Assembly: GCA_029224185.1 (NCBI GenBank)
Contig: CM055197.1
Coordinates: forward strand, 17,708,642 to 17,772,641
DNA length: 64,000 bases
Direction: 5' to 3'
From: Karalla daura
Taxonomy: Eukaryota > Chordata > Actinopteri > Chaetodontiformes > Leiognathidae
The notes below the pieces were generated by a model that saw nothing but the letters and a program-made list of their open reading frames with translations, searched no databases and had not been told where the DNA came from. The stretch's first letter is position 1; every line of letters starts with the position of its first letter. The translations under genes were made by a program, and so were the position numbers. Shown piece by piece: positions 26,075-39,559 of this stretch.

Positions 26075-27838
26075 TGCTACCACCTTCCCTCAGCATGCAG
26101 ACACCCACTCCATGACCCCCACACAGGCGCTCCGCCCTCGCTTACGCCCCTCGTGAGCACGCTCCACTTCAGCCCAGAGGAATTCATTTTCTAATTTTCC
26201 TTGACTGAGAAAACAATACACATGCCTTAACAATGTTGACATCTCTAATGCCTTAAAACGCAGTAGTAATGGAGCTTTGATTGGTAGTAAGTGGATACAG
26301 GACTGCAAACACACATAGGGAGCTCCCTCACTGTACTGTGGTCTCCTCTGAACAAATAGATTAGAGCCAATTCAACGTGAACTAAGGAAAAGCACTATGG
26401 AAATTAAATCAAATATTGCCTTTAATTGTCCTGAAAATGCATCAATTTATCAATGTCTTTCTGAAAATAAAATAAAATCCATTACAATTACATTCATTAC
26501 ATTGTTGTTAGAATTGGATTTCCGGATTCACTGTCTTCTGCATTTTCTGTTTGTGGTTACACACTAACTACGGTGTAACACATTTAGACTTTATATGTGA
26601 TTTATTCCTATTGCTATAAAGGTCAGACTGGATGGACGTACATGACCGAGGCATCCAGTTCAGGCTGCGGACACGCATGAACTAGGCCAACACTCTGGAG
26701 CTGGTTGATTTTTTATCGTTGTGTGATGGGATAAGATTATTTGTCAACAAAGCAACGCTTAAGCATTAAACTGCAAGGTTATTAAACATCAACTATGGCC
26801 ATTGCATTTGAGGTGTTGTGCACTTCTGTGGCAGTGAATTTCTACACAGGGAAAAGTGGGTGAGGGAAAGACAGAAATCACATCTCCTCCACAGGAGACA
26901 CCTCTATGTGTCTGTAGACACATTAAAGTTCTGAAAATAATAATAGGACAAATCTGCCGTCACTAATATGCATTTTCTAAGTCATATATGATTTGGTTGT
27001 TGAGTAAATAAGTGCAATCTTCTCTCTGCTAAGAATAATGTGATCAAAAGGAGATGTTATCTGTTGTTAAAATGGTTTAAATGGTTTTATTAACATTGTC
27101 TTTAGTGCATTTAGTATCCTGTTCTTATGTGGCTATGTAGGCATTCTTGGACCTGTGTTTGATAGCGATTGCATGTGCCTTGTCATCATCTGTTTTTCAT
27201 CAGTCTTGTCTTTTTTCTTTTTTTTTTCAGAGGCTTCCCCTGCCACTACTTTTTCATGTTCGATGTGCTTATCCTCTGCAGGGCAATAATCCAAGAAAAA
27301 ATCACATGCCTCATTCACAGTTTGTAACTCGCTCATTGTGGCTCTACCGCAAAGTGACATGTAAGCGAAATAGAAAACTCTAATTTGCGGACCAAAGTTA
27401 TGAAAAACAATCATAACTGATCAGTGTAGTGGCGCGTCATGTTTGAGTTGGGCACAACTATTGTGCAAAAGCCTGGTTTGCCGGCATCATGCGAGGAACC
27501 AGATGTTGTTCCAATATAACCTAAATTAGAGTATAGACTTCATGCTTTTAACTCCTGTATTTGGATTAACTGTAATATACATTGGGTAAAACAGCAGACC
27601 GATTTCTGTCACTGTCACCTGGCGTCAAAGGAGTGCAGAAGACAAAGCATGTGTATGTGACCAGAGAGATTATATCAGAACAAATGAGGGCTGTGCACTA
27701 TGCAAAGTAGCTTTCAGTCGAATGTTAATCATAAATCCCTATAGGGAAATGTAATTCTATCTTTTAAGAAGTGCATAGGCAGAAAATAACAGTTTTATGT
27801 GATGAAAACTACAGATTGCAATTACTTTGATGAACTCC

Positions 27839-27862
27839 AGTGAAATCACCTGCGATTTCACT
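27839..27862. repeat. Perfect 9-bp hairpin with 6-nt loop
   Basis: AGTGAAATC, then the loop ACCTGC, then GATTTCACT, the exact reverse complement. No poly-T follows that would suggest a polymerase III end. The role is unknown. Confidence 0.7.
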
Positions 27863-28538
27863 AAGGTTACCTTCCCCAGGCTTCACATAATAAGTCCTTG
27901 TCTGACAGCACTCATTAACCAGTTTGTCTCCCATGAACACTCCTGTCTGTTATAAAGGCTAATTGTTAGCCAAGTTAACGGCAGCAGCAACTTCCCTTCC
28001 TCAGTGGGGCCGATTTATTGCCGCCCACATTTTCACTTGGGACAATTCACACCAGTGCACCTGTCACACTCTACATCATATAAAAAGACTGGTGGTATTA
28101 CTTTGTGAGCATTTTGACACCTCCAATGCTGTGCCATGCCACACAGTACATTCATGCAAGGAGCATGAAAAAAAGAAAAAAGAAAGAAAATCATTGTCTT
28201 ATTAGTACTTACTACTCTTTTTAATCTTCACAAATGAACATTCATTTATAATTTTTGCCCTTCTCTGTTCGTTGGACCTGGCGATTATCAGTTTTTGATA
28301 AGGGAGCGCAATTAATATGGAAGTAATCTTTCCTGCCTGAGGTGGATCTTTAACATCACGATCTGTGTTTAGTAAAATGACCAGCTCTCATATGACTATG
28401 GTTTACATATCAGCACGTCATGTTATCCACTCAAGGAAATGGTGCAACATTTAAATATTTTTACTTCCGGGTGAAGAAACAGATGTTGAAACTGTCGAAC
28501 TGTCGAAACTGTATTCAAAACTGTAAAAAGTTCAGTAA

Positions 28539-28560
28539 TTGTCAGTATTTTTACTGACAA
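28539..28560. repeat. Perfect 9-bp hairpin with T4 loop
   Basis: TTGTCAGTA, four T, then TACTGACAA, an exact inverted repeat. It lies 20 bases left of the interspersed repeat that starts at 28581, so it may mark an old element end or insertion site. Confidence 0.7.
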
Positions 28561-28580
28561 GAAGAAGGTAGATACACAGA

Positions 28581-29016
28581 TCATCCATCCACCTACCCAT
28601 TATTACTCAAAGAGCATCCATAGGGCGAAGCCAGGATGGTTCTCGAGTCCATCAAAGGGCACTCAAATACACGATTCATGCTCACACACAGACACACACA
28701 CCTGGGGGCAATTTCAGAGTCTCTAAATGGCCTAACCATGCATGTTTGTAGACTGTGGGAGGACACCGAAGTACCCGAGTACACCCACACCAGATCAGAA
28801 CTGAAAGAGGGAAAACATTGTTTTTATGTCACCTGATCTATGTCTTGAACGACTGAGAACCTTCACAGACAAACCCATGGTAGTACCAAAGAGTACCCAA
28901 GGTACACCAGGACACAGAGACCATAAAAACTCCACACACCTGAGGGCCACCAGGATTCAAACCAGGGACCCTCTTGCTGTGAGGCGACAGTGCCAGCCAC
29001 TCATTCACCGTGTGTG
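28581..29016 (+). mobile_element. Diverged fish interspersed repeat, interrupted copy
   Basis: Starts in CATCCATCCACC and continues with GGGGGCAATTTCAGAGTC, GCATGTTTGTAGACTGTGGG and AAGTACCCGAGTAC. After about 80 unmatched bases (28795-28880) it resumes with AAACTCCACACA, ATTCAAACCAGGGACC, TTGCTGTGAGGCGACAGTGC and CACCGTG. From memory this series of phrases, in this order, is that of a very common short repeat of teleost genomes; I cannot give its database name with confidence. It has no coding capacity. The word ATTCAAACC resembles a polymerase III B box, but no A box was seen. Confidence 0.75.
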
Positions 29017-29640
29017 CATAAGCAGACCTCTTTTGAGCGGGGTGCAGGGTCCCAGGTTGTAGCATTTACTACATCACATGAGAGGGGTTCACGTTTTCTC
29101 ATTCAACTCTGAATAAGAGAGTGCAAAAGTCTTCTTCCCTAAATGTCAACCTTTTACTTTAAGGGTCAAACAAACCTCAAATTTAGGGGACATGCATGGA
29201 AAAAAAGGCCAAAAGTCATGTAGGCATTTAGAAGAACAGGGATTTTATTTGCATAGGCACAGACCAGTCAATGCTTTCTTGCTCTGTGGAATGACACTTC
29301 TGTCTGACCCTTGAGAGATGACATTGCTCCCATGTCCACGATTCCCTGACCTCATCGTGTCTCCCCATCATTTATGTGTTACCATAAAATCATCTGTTTG
29401 GGGCAAACCAGCCGCTGAGTGACTTATGCCTGGCTGTGGAGCTGGGAGGCGGCAGAAAGGGCAGCCCAGTCCTGGAGGCAGGCTGGTTCAAACTCAACGG
29501 CCCACACACATAAAAAAAGACCCCTTCAATCATTCCCATGGCTCTTATTCTGGGCAGCAAGCGTGGTGTCTACAGTTTCCCAGGCCCCTCCTAAAAAATG
29601 ACACATTCTCAGACCAGATGCCCTAAGACAGCCAGTACAG
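29017..29640. other. Non-coding, nothing specific seen
   Basis: Unique sequence between the interspersed repeat and candidate regulatory block B. I see no exon, repeat or RNA gene. Confidence 0.5.
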
Positions 29641-30110
29641 AGCTGTGATTATTAGCAGGGCCCTCATTTTAATGTCAGACAGAGAGGGCACGCTATTTTT
29701 AACCGTCGATGAAAGTTTGAATATCCGTCCACCCCTGGAGCACACCGACACCCGCTGCCAGATATTGCTTGGTTTCGGCCCAGACGTAGGGTGTCTGGAG
29801 GGCACGGCTCCCATTCACAGCGGTGAGACAGCCCTGTGTCATTACTGGCAATGCTACATTAACTTTCTCTCACTGCACGTAACCTGTGGCCGAATGCTAA
29901 AACGGGCGATCGATGAGTGATTGAGAAGGCTGCACGGCTGGTCTGGAGCCGTGTGAAGGCTTGTGACTGCCCTCTTGTTCCTTTGTTGGCCGACCGTGAT
30001 TGCCAGTAGAATTCCAAGACGCCATATTTCCCATACATTCCTCTGCGTTTGAAGGGGGTTTCTGCAGTGTGGGCTGTCAGAAGCGACGTGAGGATAACAA
30101 CCCGGGATTG
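29641..30110. promoter_or_regulatory. Candidate regulatory block B (motif-based, unproven)
   Basis: A repeat-free block of balanced composition. It has homeodomain-like GTGATTATTAGC near 29645, a SOX-like CCTTTGTT near 29980, and a TEAD-like ACATTCC near 30036. Several CpGs survive (for example GGGCGATCGATGAG near 29906), which is notable in sequence that otherwise lacks CpG. Frames on both strands cover it, arguing against coding use. Confidence 0.25.
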
Positions 30111-31080
30111 AGAGCAGAATGAGGGCTGTCAAAGCTTGGCTGTATTAGATCTGATGAAGAGAGACAAACGCTTACACACAGGACAAAATAATGTCGGCTG
30201 CACAGAGCGGCCGGGAACCGTTGTCTTTTGGTGCTTGCACTCACTTTGACTTGAAATGACTTGGAAACCAAAACAATAATGTTTTGCGTGTGATTTTGTG
30301 CCGCCCCTCCGCTCTGCTTTTCTACTTACAGTTACAAGTCGTCATGAAAACAAATGATGCTGCACACACTGTAGCACAGGGAATATGTGTTTGCAAACAA
30401 CTATATCATGTGTGCTCCTGCTCAGTTTTATATTTCTGATTTCACAACCCTGCTCCGACACTCTGGCTGCAATAGTTTCAAAATCCTTGGAGTCTTGTGT
30501 GCTTTCTGTACAGTAGGGGGAGTGATGGGGATTTAGTTGTGAGGTCAGACGAAGTGCAATTACAGTGCGTCAATTGAATCAATGTCAGACCTCAAAATGT
30601 GCTGTGTCTAGAGGTCCTGGCTGCGGTACAGTGGGGTGCACAGTTCACACAGACTGTCTGGCCACGTTTGCTCCACGTTTGCTTGCACCTAATAAAGTGA
30701 GGTAAGCATATGTAAAACAAAGGCTGATGGTCATTCTAATTCCCTGCTTCTAATTAACGTGCTTCATCCAGAAACACAAAACAGAGGATAAACTGTGTAG
30801 GCTTGTGGTTTCAGTCAAAGCTCAGGCAGCCCTGAGATTCTAGTGCCTGGCTCCTGTATCAGCTGGTAAAGCGTCACATACAAGGTTGATGAAAAATGTG
30901 ACTATCAGTGGCCTGCACCCACAGCATTTGTCAGAACGCGCCACAGCTGCCAAATACTTTTAGAGCAACTGTCTGCACACACATATTTTCCCTAAACTGT
31001 GCTTCATAAACAAATAGAAGCACAGATTATGCAAATTGTTTTTGCATGCACATGTCAGCGATAAACCTGACATACTATAT

Positions 31081-31340
31081 CGTTATAATGATGGCGCCCC
31101 GCCAAACAACGAGTAAGAATTCCTCCTGCTCCTCAGACTTCTGCAGGCGCCAGCCACCACTGCACTGGAAATGACTTAGCCGAGGGGAGGAGAGGAGAGA
31201 AAGACTATTTTAGGAGTTTGCCTAAAAATATTTCATAAATAATGACAGGAATGAGTGTACAGAGGTCAAAGCGAGTTTATGAGTCACTAATAATGTCTGA
31301 GATTGCAGCCGAGCTGGAAAATGTATGTGATGCACTGAGA
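31081..31340. promoter_or_regulatory. Candidate regulatory block C with MEF2-like inverted pair
   Basis: CTATTTTAGG (31205-31214) and CCTAAAAATA (31221-31230) form a near-perfect inverted pair of A/T cores resembling MEF2 sites. A TALE-type TGACAG lies just after (about 31243), and an AP-1-like GAGTCAC near 31281. The block has no repeats. The order of motifs looks like an enhancer, but nothing in the sequence proves it. Confidence 0.28.
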
Positions 31341-34300
31341 CGTGTGCTTCTCCGTGTTTGCACGTTCATTGTCCTGTAAGGGGGTCTAAATGGAAAGAAC
31401 ATGCAAACTTCTGTCATTCTTTTTCTCTCTTAGGCTCTCTGTCTCCTCCTTCCATTGCTCTTTCCCTCATCTCTCCATCTCTCTAGGGGAGGAAGGTCTC
31501 AGAGTTTCTCAGGAATGTTGACTTCTCTGTGCCTCGGTCCCCTGGGGGATGTTGGTAGGGGTCTTGACCCTTCTCCTCCTGTATCCCCGGAGCCTATCAG
31601 CTAACGAAGTTAGCATGAGATAACTCTCTACTCCTGGCCCCCCTGTTGCAGCCCCTTTTTGCTTCCCTCCCTTTTTGCTTCCTTCACCCTGGGCTAATAT
31701 GAGACAGGAGCTTCATTAAAAGCAGGAGAACATCCATCACACTACCGTCTAATCTTGGCCCATGGTAAAATCTGTCTCTCAACCATGATCCTCCGCACTC
31801 ACTCTATGTGCCCGCACACTGATGAAATCACCTCTGTTAATGAGTTTCTGGGCATTTGTGCCAATCAGACATTTCTTGGCGTATGCCAAGCTAACAGCTC
31901 AAGTTTCTCATTTTTGGTTTCAAGGCATTAGCTTCATTCATAATTCAGTGAGAACCTTGATATATATTTGCACTGCTTGTGACCACACAGCAAACTCATC
32001 TGGCCTCTAAAACATACTTGGATGAAATTATACTGGAGTGCAGTACCACAGAAAATGCATTACGATGATGTCCTCTCCAGCTGCTGAGAGCAGGACTGAC
32101 CTCCCGTGCGCCCCCGTCACCTGGAAGAGGCTGCTGTTCAGCTCTGCAACCACAGGGAGCATTTTATGTGTCATCACGGCTGTACAAGTCAGACACATCC
32201 ATTGTGGGCCTGGAGTTTGTTTTGTAGTTTCTATATAACAAAGCAGTACAAGAATATAGCTTCCTGGCTATTTTCAGTGGATCGGCGTCCGGAATGTAAC
32301 AAAGCAGAAATAGAGGGCGACAAATATGCAATATGTGCATATGCAGGCCCACAGGGTCTCTGACAGGAAGTTGTTTTGCATTTAAAGATAAAAAGCTAGA
32401 GTTTCTCCAGTAATATGTCACACCACGGAGAAAGCAATGGCAGTTTGAGTGGTTTTGGATTTAGACTGAAGCTAGTTCCGGTTCACTGAATATGGAACAA
32501 TTGAAATGGCTCAGCATGGTCCCAGAAATGTAGATGACATTAGGCAAAGGGACCATGTGAGAGAGCAATGGAGAACTGAAGAGTCCATTTCAAAGGGGAA
32601 GTTGAAAAGAAGACCAACAACCATAGAGTGGGTGATGATTATGAGTCAAAATAAACAATGACAGGTGCCTCCTGGTGTTCCAACAACCTGCTGATGACCA
32701 AAAAACAATGTTCTGCCTTCAGGTGATTTGTTGAGATGAGCCGCAGTTATTTCATCAATTGCATTTAAGACACCAGGAACACAATACAGAGGCAAAAGAG
32801 AGTAAGGGATGTATCTGCAATCAAGGCATTACACCTTAAACAGAAAAGAGACCAGCGTGGTCTGTTGAGCTGATTGGCTGTCAGATTCATAAGGGACATA
32901 AGATGAGTGATATTTTCTCAAGCCTTACTTGTTTCCTTGTGGGGTCAGTAACCCCACAATTTTCTCCCACATAATGGTTAGCATTGCCGAGCTGGAGCAC
33001 TGGTTCACCTCTTGCTCTATTCACCCCTCTCATTGCCTGGGGTGCTGCTTGAACTGAGGGACACACTTGGTCCCTCAGTGGGAGAACTTGGAACCAAGGA
33101 GGAAATGGACTCTTTCCCAAGGTTGGGAGATGCAATGCTATGGAGAAAACATGAGGACTGGCTTAAAAGAGGAAACATGGGGATTAGGGGATCTAAAAAA
33201 GAAATGGACAAATGCAGTTGAGACACTGTGTCACCCTAGAGAAGATGTTTAAGAGTGCATGGACAAGGTGACTTTAAAATCACCTGAGGGTAAATTTGCT
33301 TGATTAGAAGGTCAAAGTTTGGAGAAGAGAGGCATCTATGAACTTCTAGTCAGTAGAATCTGGATTTGGTTACTTGGTTCCAGGTTTTTTGTGCCATCAT
33401 TTCCCAGCGCACCCTTGTTGTGCCGTGCTTAATATGAAACCACAAAATACTGGCTATTATTTTTTATTTACGATTTCCATCTTGGAACTGAAAAACAAAG
33501 GAAATGTACAAGTCCATACCTTGTTCAAAATGAACTGCACCATTTTCCTCCCCCTCTCTTGAGTCATTTATTGCTCGTCTCTTAAATGGACTAGCTGCCT
33601 GCAGACGGATATTACTCATAACTGCAGCCACTGCCAAGTCCTGGTCTGAGGGCCATTAAGGTGTTTAAAGTCAGCCATTCATATTTGTGCTGGATCGACT
33701 TTTGTCTATTTTAGATATTCCCTTGAAATTTTTTGTATGAAATATAGCTACAGTGATTAACTGAGAGTTCACTGCATCATGCCTTGCTATCCTTGAATAC
33801 ATCATCATTCAACACCTTAAGCACACTACACCTTTTTACTCTGCTCCAGGTATAGCCTGTTATATTTTATTTCCAACAATTCAAATTGGAACTTTGGCCA
33901 ACCTATGGTATTAAATGTAGGCAATCAAATCACCCAAGGTTAGTCATTTTTCTTTACTCAGTTTCCATAATTGTTGGTTGCCAGTGGGTGGATCCCGTGT
34001 ACCTGTTTATTGGGTTGAATCATCTCATTTTATTTCACATAAAATATACTTGCGGCAGAGTAAACATGAATTCACATGGAAAATCAAGCAAATTTTCACC
34101 TTGTGTGGCAAAACTGATTCTTGGAGTTTTTGCAGTTTGTCTTTTTTTTTACGAGCCTCAAACAACCAAGTCCCTCTTTTTCTTTGAGCCTCTACAGGTT
34201 TATGAAACATTTAATAAATTCAGAGAATAAACACAGTCTAAAGTTGTTGCTCAGGTGGAAACATTTTCGGCATGTGAAGACATATCTCGAAATGACCCTT

Positions 34301-37300
34301 AAAATCTCTCCCTCTGCCAAGGGTGATTTTTCACTTGACATGTGAAGAAAGGTGTGTTTCAGTTTTAAATGCAGTATTTATAAAATAGCGTTCATGTTAA
34401 TTTCTTAGACAACCCAAGAGCATACAAATTTCCACTCTGGTCACTGAAGCAAATGATCTCACTCAACCATGGCTTTGCTCTGATTAAGAGTGAAATCAGC
34501 TGTTGTCAGTGGGCAGATTAAAAACCTGCGAACACCTGGGATATGGGGTCAAGCTGTTGTGTCTCCTGTCTCTGCCACTCCTATATGTTTTGTCCTGCAC
34601 TGTTGTTGTTGTCGTGCCTTCTGATACAGAAACACTTGTTTCAGAATTATGTACTGTAAATGCCCCTTAGCTGCTTCGGGTTACTCAATGGCGACACATT
34701 GCAGGGGAAGTTCAATGAAGGAGTGAATGAAACTGGCTATTCTGTGTGTTTGTGTAGAAAAGCCCCTTGGGGGTGCTTTACCCTGGAAGACTCTTTATAT
34801 GAGAGGCCGGGGAGTCTTCCACACTCTTGAGTTACACCAGGCTCCTGTGACCTTGGAGCCACAGGGCTAAATGCAAAAGTGACAATGTGGATAATTGCTG
34901 GCTAAAGATAATGGACTGGAGATTGAGATCAATGACTTTCTCAAACATGGAGGTATAAGAGGAGGTATAAGCCAGCGGCCAATGAATTCACAGCTCAACT
35001 TCGTAGACACACTGAACAATAGGTGTCCTGAAGTAATGGAAATGCCCAGTTGACCTGAAATGTGTCGAGAGACAGCTTTGTAAACACCCATGTCAATCAC
35101 AGCAAACACACACACACAGTCACACTGTCATGCATGAGAGCTCAGGAAAAAGGGGACACGCTTGCACAGACACAAATACTGGTCTCACATAGCAGAAGAG
35201 TGTTGAATCCTAACTTCACTATTCATGCAGTCGGTTCAAAATCACTGGATGCATTTTTTCTCTTTCAGTTCAGAAGAGAAAGTTCACAAAGAACAGCACA
35301 ACAAAGAAGAAGCCTATATTTCGAGGCTGCTAAATCTTAGAATGAATAAGCTGTGATAAGTCAAACCAGTGTAAAGCATACTGTATATTGCCTGTGTAAA
35401 TTGTGGCTATAGACATTTCTGTCACTCTGGGACCTCAGCTTTAATCACTAACCCAGGTTTCCACCATAAGGCACAGAGTGTTCTCACATGGTGGTAGTGG
35501 TTCTCTTGAGGGAACCTCTGCTAAAGTAAAATCATATGGAACCAGCATGGCCCCCTTGTTATATGTAATGCAAAATATTGAAACATGTCACACAGCAAGA
35601 GTTTTGTTTGGATTTTATGAAGACATTAGAGAGGATTTAATAATATCTGAGTTTTATTTTTCTCTAAATCAACCAATTGACACGGGTGTACTGAAACCTG
35701 AGACAAGTTGGAGAGCTTCGATAAAAAAAGTCATGTTATTGTATTGGCTCATTGACATTTTAATTGCACAGAGCTTTCAACTGCGCACACATATGTCAGA
35801 CAGAGCAAAAATAGAAGAACGGACCACGCAGACAGCACTGGACTGTGGTTAGAGCTGTCACAGATCGTTTTGGGGCCTGGCCACATCCTCTGGCTTTGAG
35901 AAAGCATGTCCAAAAGGGGCACAGTAGGATCCATCTATCCTCATCACACGCTTGATGCTCAGGGACAACAGATAGCTGCCTTCAAACAAAGTACGCTTCG
36001 AAAGGAGTTGACCCTGATTAGGACTAATGTATGGCAGGAAAAGATACAGTGACAGGCAGAGAGCGTGGAGCCTGGGAGGGATGCATGTATAGTGATACTT
36101 TGGGGCTTTGATGTAAACAAGATGAATATCTGGTAAGTTTGTGTTTACATTTAGTGCCCAATTGCAAAAAGGTCGATCGCGATGTGAAAAATCAAGATCC
36201 AGTGCAGAGTCTGGGAGCACGGCCGTCCTCATATAGTGGAAATTTCTTACTCAGATGCCTTCAGTGCACACAGAGAGATGCCCACAGGCACAGAAACATT
36301 TTCTTACGTCCCCCTGAACAAGACCCATTTCCTTCCAGAGTCTCCGGTATCCTCTCCAGGTCCACAAAGCTCAGGTGTCACATCCCCGCCTCTGCCAGGC
36401 TGGTGGGAGTTTGTTACACAACCCCTTTCACTCTCACCAGCCAAACGTGTGCCCATAAACTCTCTGTTAATGTATTTTTGTCACATATTTAAGAAAGTCG
36501 TAAGAGTATTTATAGAGCGCCGGCAGTGAGGAGGGGAGAGGGAGCCCTAACTCGAGTTGCACTGCTGCTACCCTCTGTCCTGGGAGAATTAAAACATCTT
36601 GTTTTCATTACCGGGGGGGTCAAGGGTGGGGGAGTGGGGGCAGAGGGAGAAGGAGGACGAGTGGAGGTGGCAGTTTAATGTGTACGTCTGTCTAAATGTT
36701 TCTGTGTACAGATGTCTGCAGTGCTGTGCGTAACTGTCTGCTGAAGCACTACCATTAGCCCTGCAGGGAGACGGAGACGTCTGCGAGGACCAAGATAGAA
36801 TAAAGAGCTGATGACATCCAGATGACAAACATCCCAATTCACGCAGGGCCATCTGTCACCAGAGGACTGCGGTTAGCTGACATGACATTAATAAGCGGCC
36901 AATTTTTGTTTCTTGCTCGCTATGACTTCCTGTTGACGCAGAGCGGCACGTTATGCGATCGGTGCGGTAATGTGGTCGACGGTGTTACCACAACAAAATG
37001 CACACACACGGTAAAGACGGGGAAAGTGTGTGTGTGTGCACACAGCGCCATTCTGCCTGAGCCGGCTGCCTTCCTGCTGTCATCCGTGAACTGCTGACCC
37101 CTCCACAGGCGCTGTTTCTGCAGAGCTGGCTTCCTCTATATGCCGTGTACATACACACGCAGACACATACACGTACATGTGTACACACACACACACCAGC
37201 ATCAATCAACATAGCCATGTTCGGAAGATTAATATGTAACCCTCTGTTGATTAAGTAATTAGAAAAGTATACTCTCAGATTACTCAGTCTAAGTAACTTA

Positions 37301-38025
37301 TTCCATATACTTTGGTTTAATATGACATTCATATTTGCTAATGTTGGCTTTCAGTCATTCAAGATCACACCGGAGTATTACCCAGATAGACAAGATGTCA
37401 TTTTGTGCAGAGCTAATAAATCTTAACAATGTAAATGTATTATTATCTATATATTTAGTTTTCTTAATTCATTACATTGTGACATTGGTCTGTCATTCCC
37501 CAGTGCTGTGTACCAGAGCAGTTTTTGTAAAACACATACACAGAGGTAATGAGGTCACAGTTTCCTGCAGTAATCGGATACTTTAGATGTCACGTTAGTG
37601 AAATCGAGCTACATACACGGTAGTGAAAACAGAGTTCTTGACAATGCACACAGATGCTCTCTAAAATAATCAAAAGTAAATGAAAGCTTTGAGAGAGAGA
37701 CCACATAGGTTGTCTACATAGGGGGATCTGTTCAATGTCCTCATGGGACGTGGATAGATGACAAAATGAAAGTGACACAGGCTCAAAGGGCACATGCATG
37801 CAGAAACTGACGTTGGACCTGAGGACATCTGTGCATGCAGAGCTCAGTCAATAAAGACATCTGCAGGACTGAACAGATGAGAAAATGTAGAAAACACAGT
37901 ATGAATGAACCCAGCAAAATCAACTAATAACAGGACACATAACACATAACATTTTTATTCATGCAGCTGCAAAAAACATAATTTCAGATGATGAAATTAT
38001 GATGATGTCAGGCCCTGTAAAAGCA

Positions 38026-38088
<63 letters not shown>

Positions 38089-39559
38089 AACAATCACATC
38101 CTACCTGAAACACCCTGCCGCTACCATCAACAGTGCAGATAGTGCAGTTTCCTCCCCTTCCTATGGGCTTGGCTTTATCACTTCACATGTGTGTTTATAA
38201 ATGGGAATATCTATTCATACAGCGGGAGCCGCGAGATGCAGAAATCCTGCCTCCTTCCTGAAAATGTTTTCCCTCTGTCCTTATCAACCGCGACTCGTCC
38301 CCCTGTCACGACCACAACACTGGCTGTCCGTCTTCACCATCAGTGTCACCATTGTACTGCACGGTCTGCCCTGTTTGTCGGGCTGTTTTTCAGGAGCAGG
38401 TCTCTTCACTTGTGGAGTGGATGTGAGTTAATGTTTGCTTTTCACGTGAATGATTGTATGTCCAAACCAAACTGCATTCGGAGCCTCTGAAAAAGTGGTA
38501 GTTTAAAAGACTTAATAAAGCTAAAACAAACCCGTGACTTTAGGGAGATGAAGTGAGTGGTGTTGGCAGCACACAGCCACGTTTTCAAACAGCGCACATC
38601 TGTTTCGATTAAATCACAAACTTTCATTATGTGCCACGATTTCATGTCCAAATTTTCAATCTTAAAGAATGTACTTTGAAGGGTAAAACACCGCAGCATA
38701 AGCTCTGACAGCTGCAGCCTCCAAACCAGAGTTGACAGTCTCTTGATTAAAAAAACTCACACGTACAGTAGCTCCAATGGTGGCGCAACTTGTGTCTCCA
38801 TCCTCTGAAGGCTCTTTGAACTCAGTGGCGAACACGTGTAGTGGAAGTGTCGGAAACAGGTGCTTTGTGGCTCAGGCAGCTCTCCCTGTTTGATATCCTT
38901 TATAAGAAACAGACGGTAAGTGGCGGGTGTGTCCATAAACACATCCTCATAGTGAGACTCCAGACAAAGTAAACTCAGGGACAGATGATATGAATATGCG
39001 AACATTATATCCAGTATATAAGTTTGTGTCATGAAAATGCTCCTAAGAGTAAAGCATTTAACCTGAGGGGAAACCCTCAGTATATATGTTGTTGTTTTGT
39101 GGTCATCCAACAGAGCCAGAGCTGCCATGGGATTCGCATTTGATTTTGTAGCTATTTTACCATGAAAAACTGGAGACAAAACTCATACTAAGCATGATGT
39201 ACTCTTTCTGCCTGTGACATTAAACGTACACACTTCAGGCAAATTTTAAAATACAGACATATGTTTGTAATTCTCTGTAACTCTGTCTGATATTGTCATC
39301 TTTAATTGTTCCATGTTTTCTGTGTGACTCAAATGGAGTTACGGCGATAATGGGAAGCTCGGTCTGGCTGACTGGGCAACGCTGCGCAACCCAAGACGCT
39401 CGACATAACCACACACGCATGTTTAAATTGACTGTTAAGCAACTTCTTTTAAAATGCACCTTAAACGCTCTCACATGTTCTGCCTGGCGACTGTAAAGCC
39501 TGGACCTCACGTCAGGAGATTCCCCCCTCGGAGACACATCAAGGCTGAATGCGTCGCTC
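31341..39559. other. Non-coding stretch
   Basis: No convincing exon. It holds a 16-bp tandem duplication (CTTTTTGCTTCC-type, 31655-31686), short CA/TG tracts near 35107, 37000-37040 and 37140-37196, and the large CA array at 38027. Frames of 100-125 codons at 33886-34230, 35478-35852, 35858-36232 and 36139-36492 have random composition. Confidence 0.55.
38027..38096. repeat. (CA)n microsatellite, 70 bp
   Basis: Almost pure CA array with one CG interruption near its right end. Confidence 0.97.

Larger units (their letters stand above)
10521..28538. other. Long non-coding stretch
   Basis: About 18 kb in which I could not find a coding exon. Simple repeats lie at 12989-13039, 13870-13920, 17394-17437 and 26050-26074. 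A very strong 3'-splice-site-like pyrimidine tract ends at 27230, and a perfect 9-bp hairpin lies at 27839-27862. Much of 18500-24000 is unique sequence of mixed composition without transposon signatures I can name; it may hold conserved elements, which need alignment to see. Confidence 0.6.

Noticed and set aside
28948..28965. Possible tRNA or polymerase III B box (ATTCAAACC)
   Set aside because: No A box at the right distance and no cloverleaf. The word belongs to the dispersed fish repeat.
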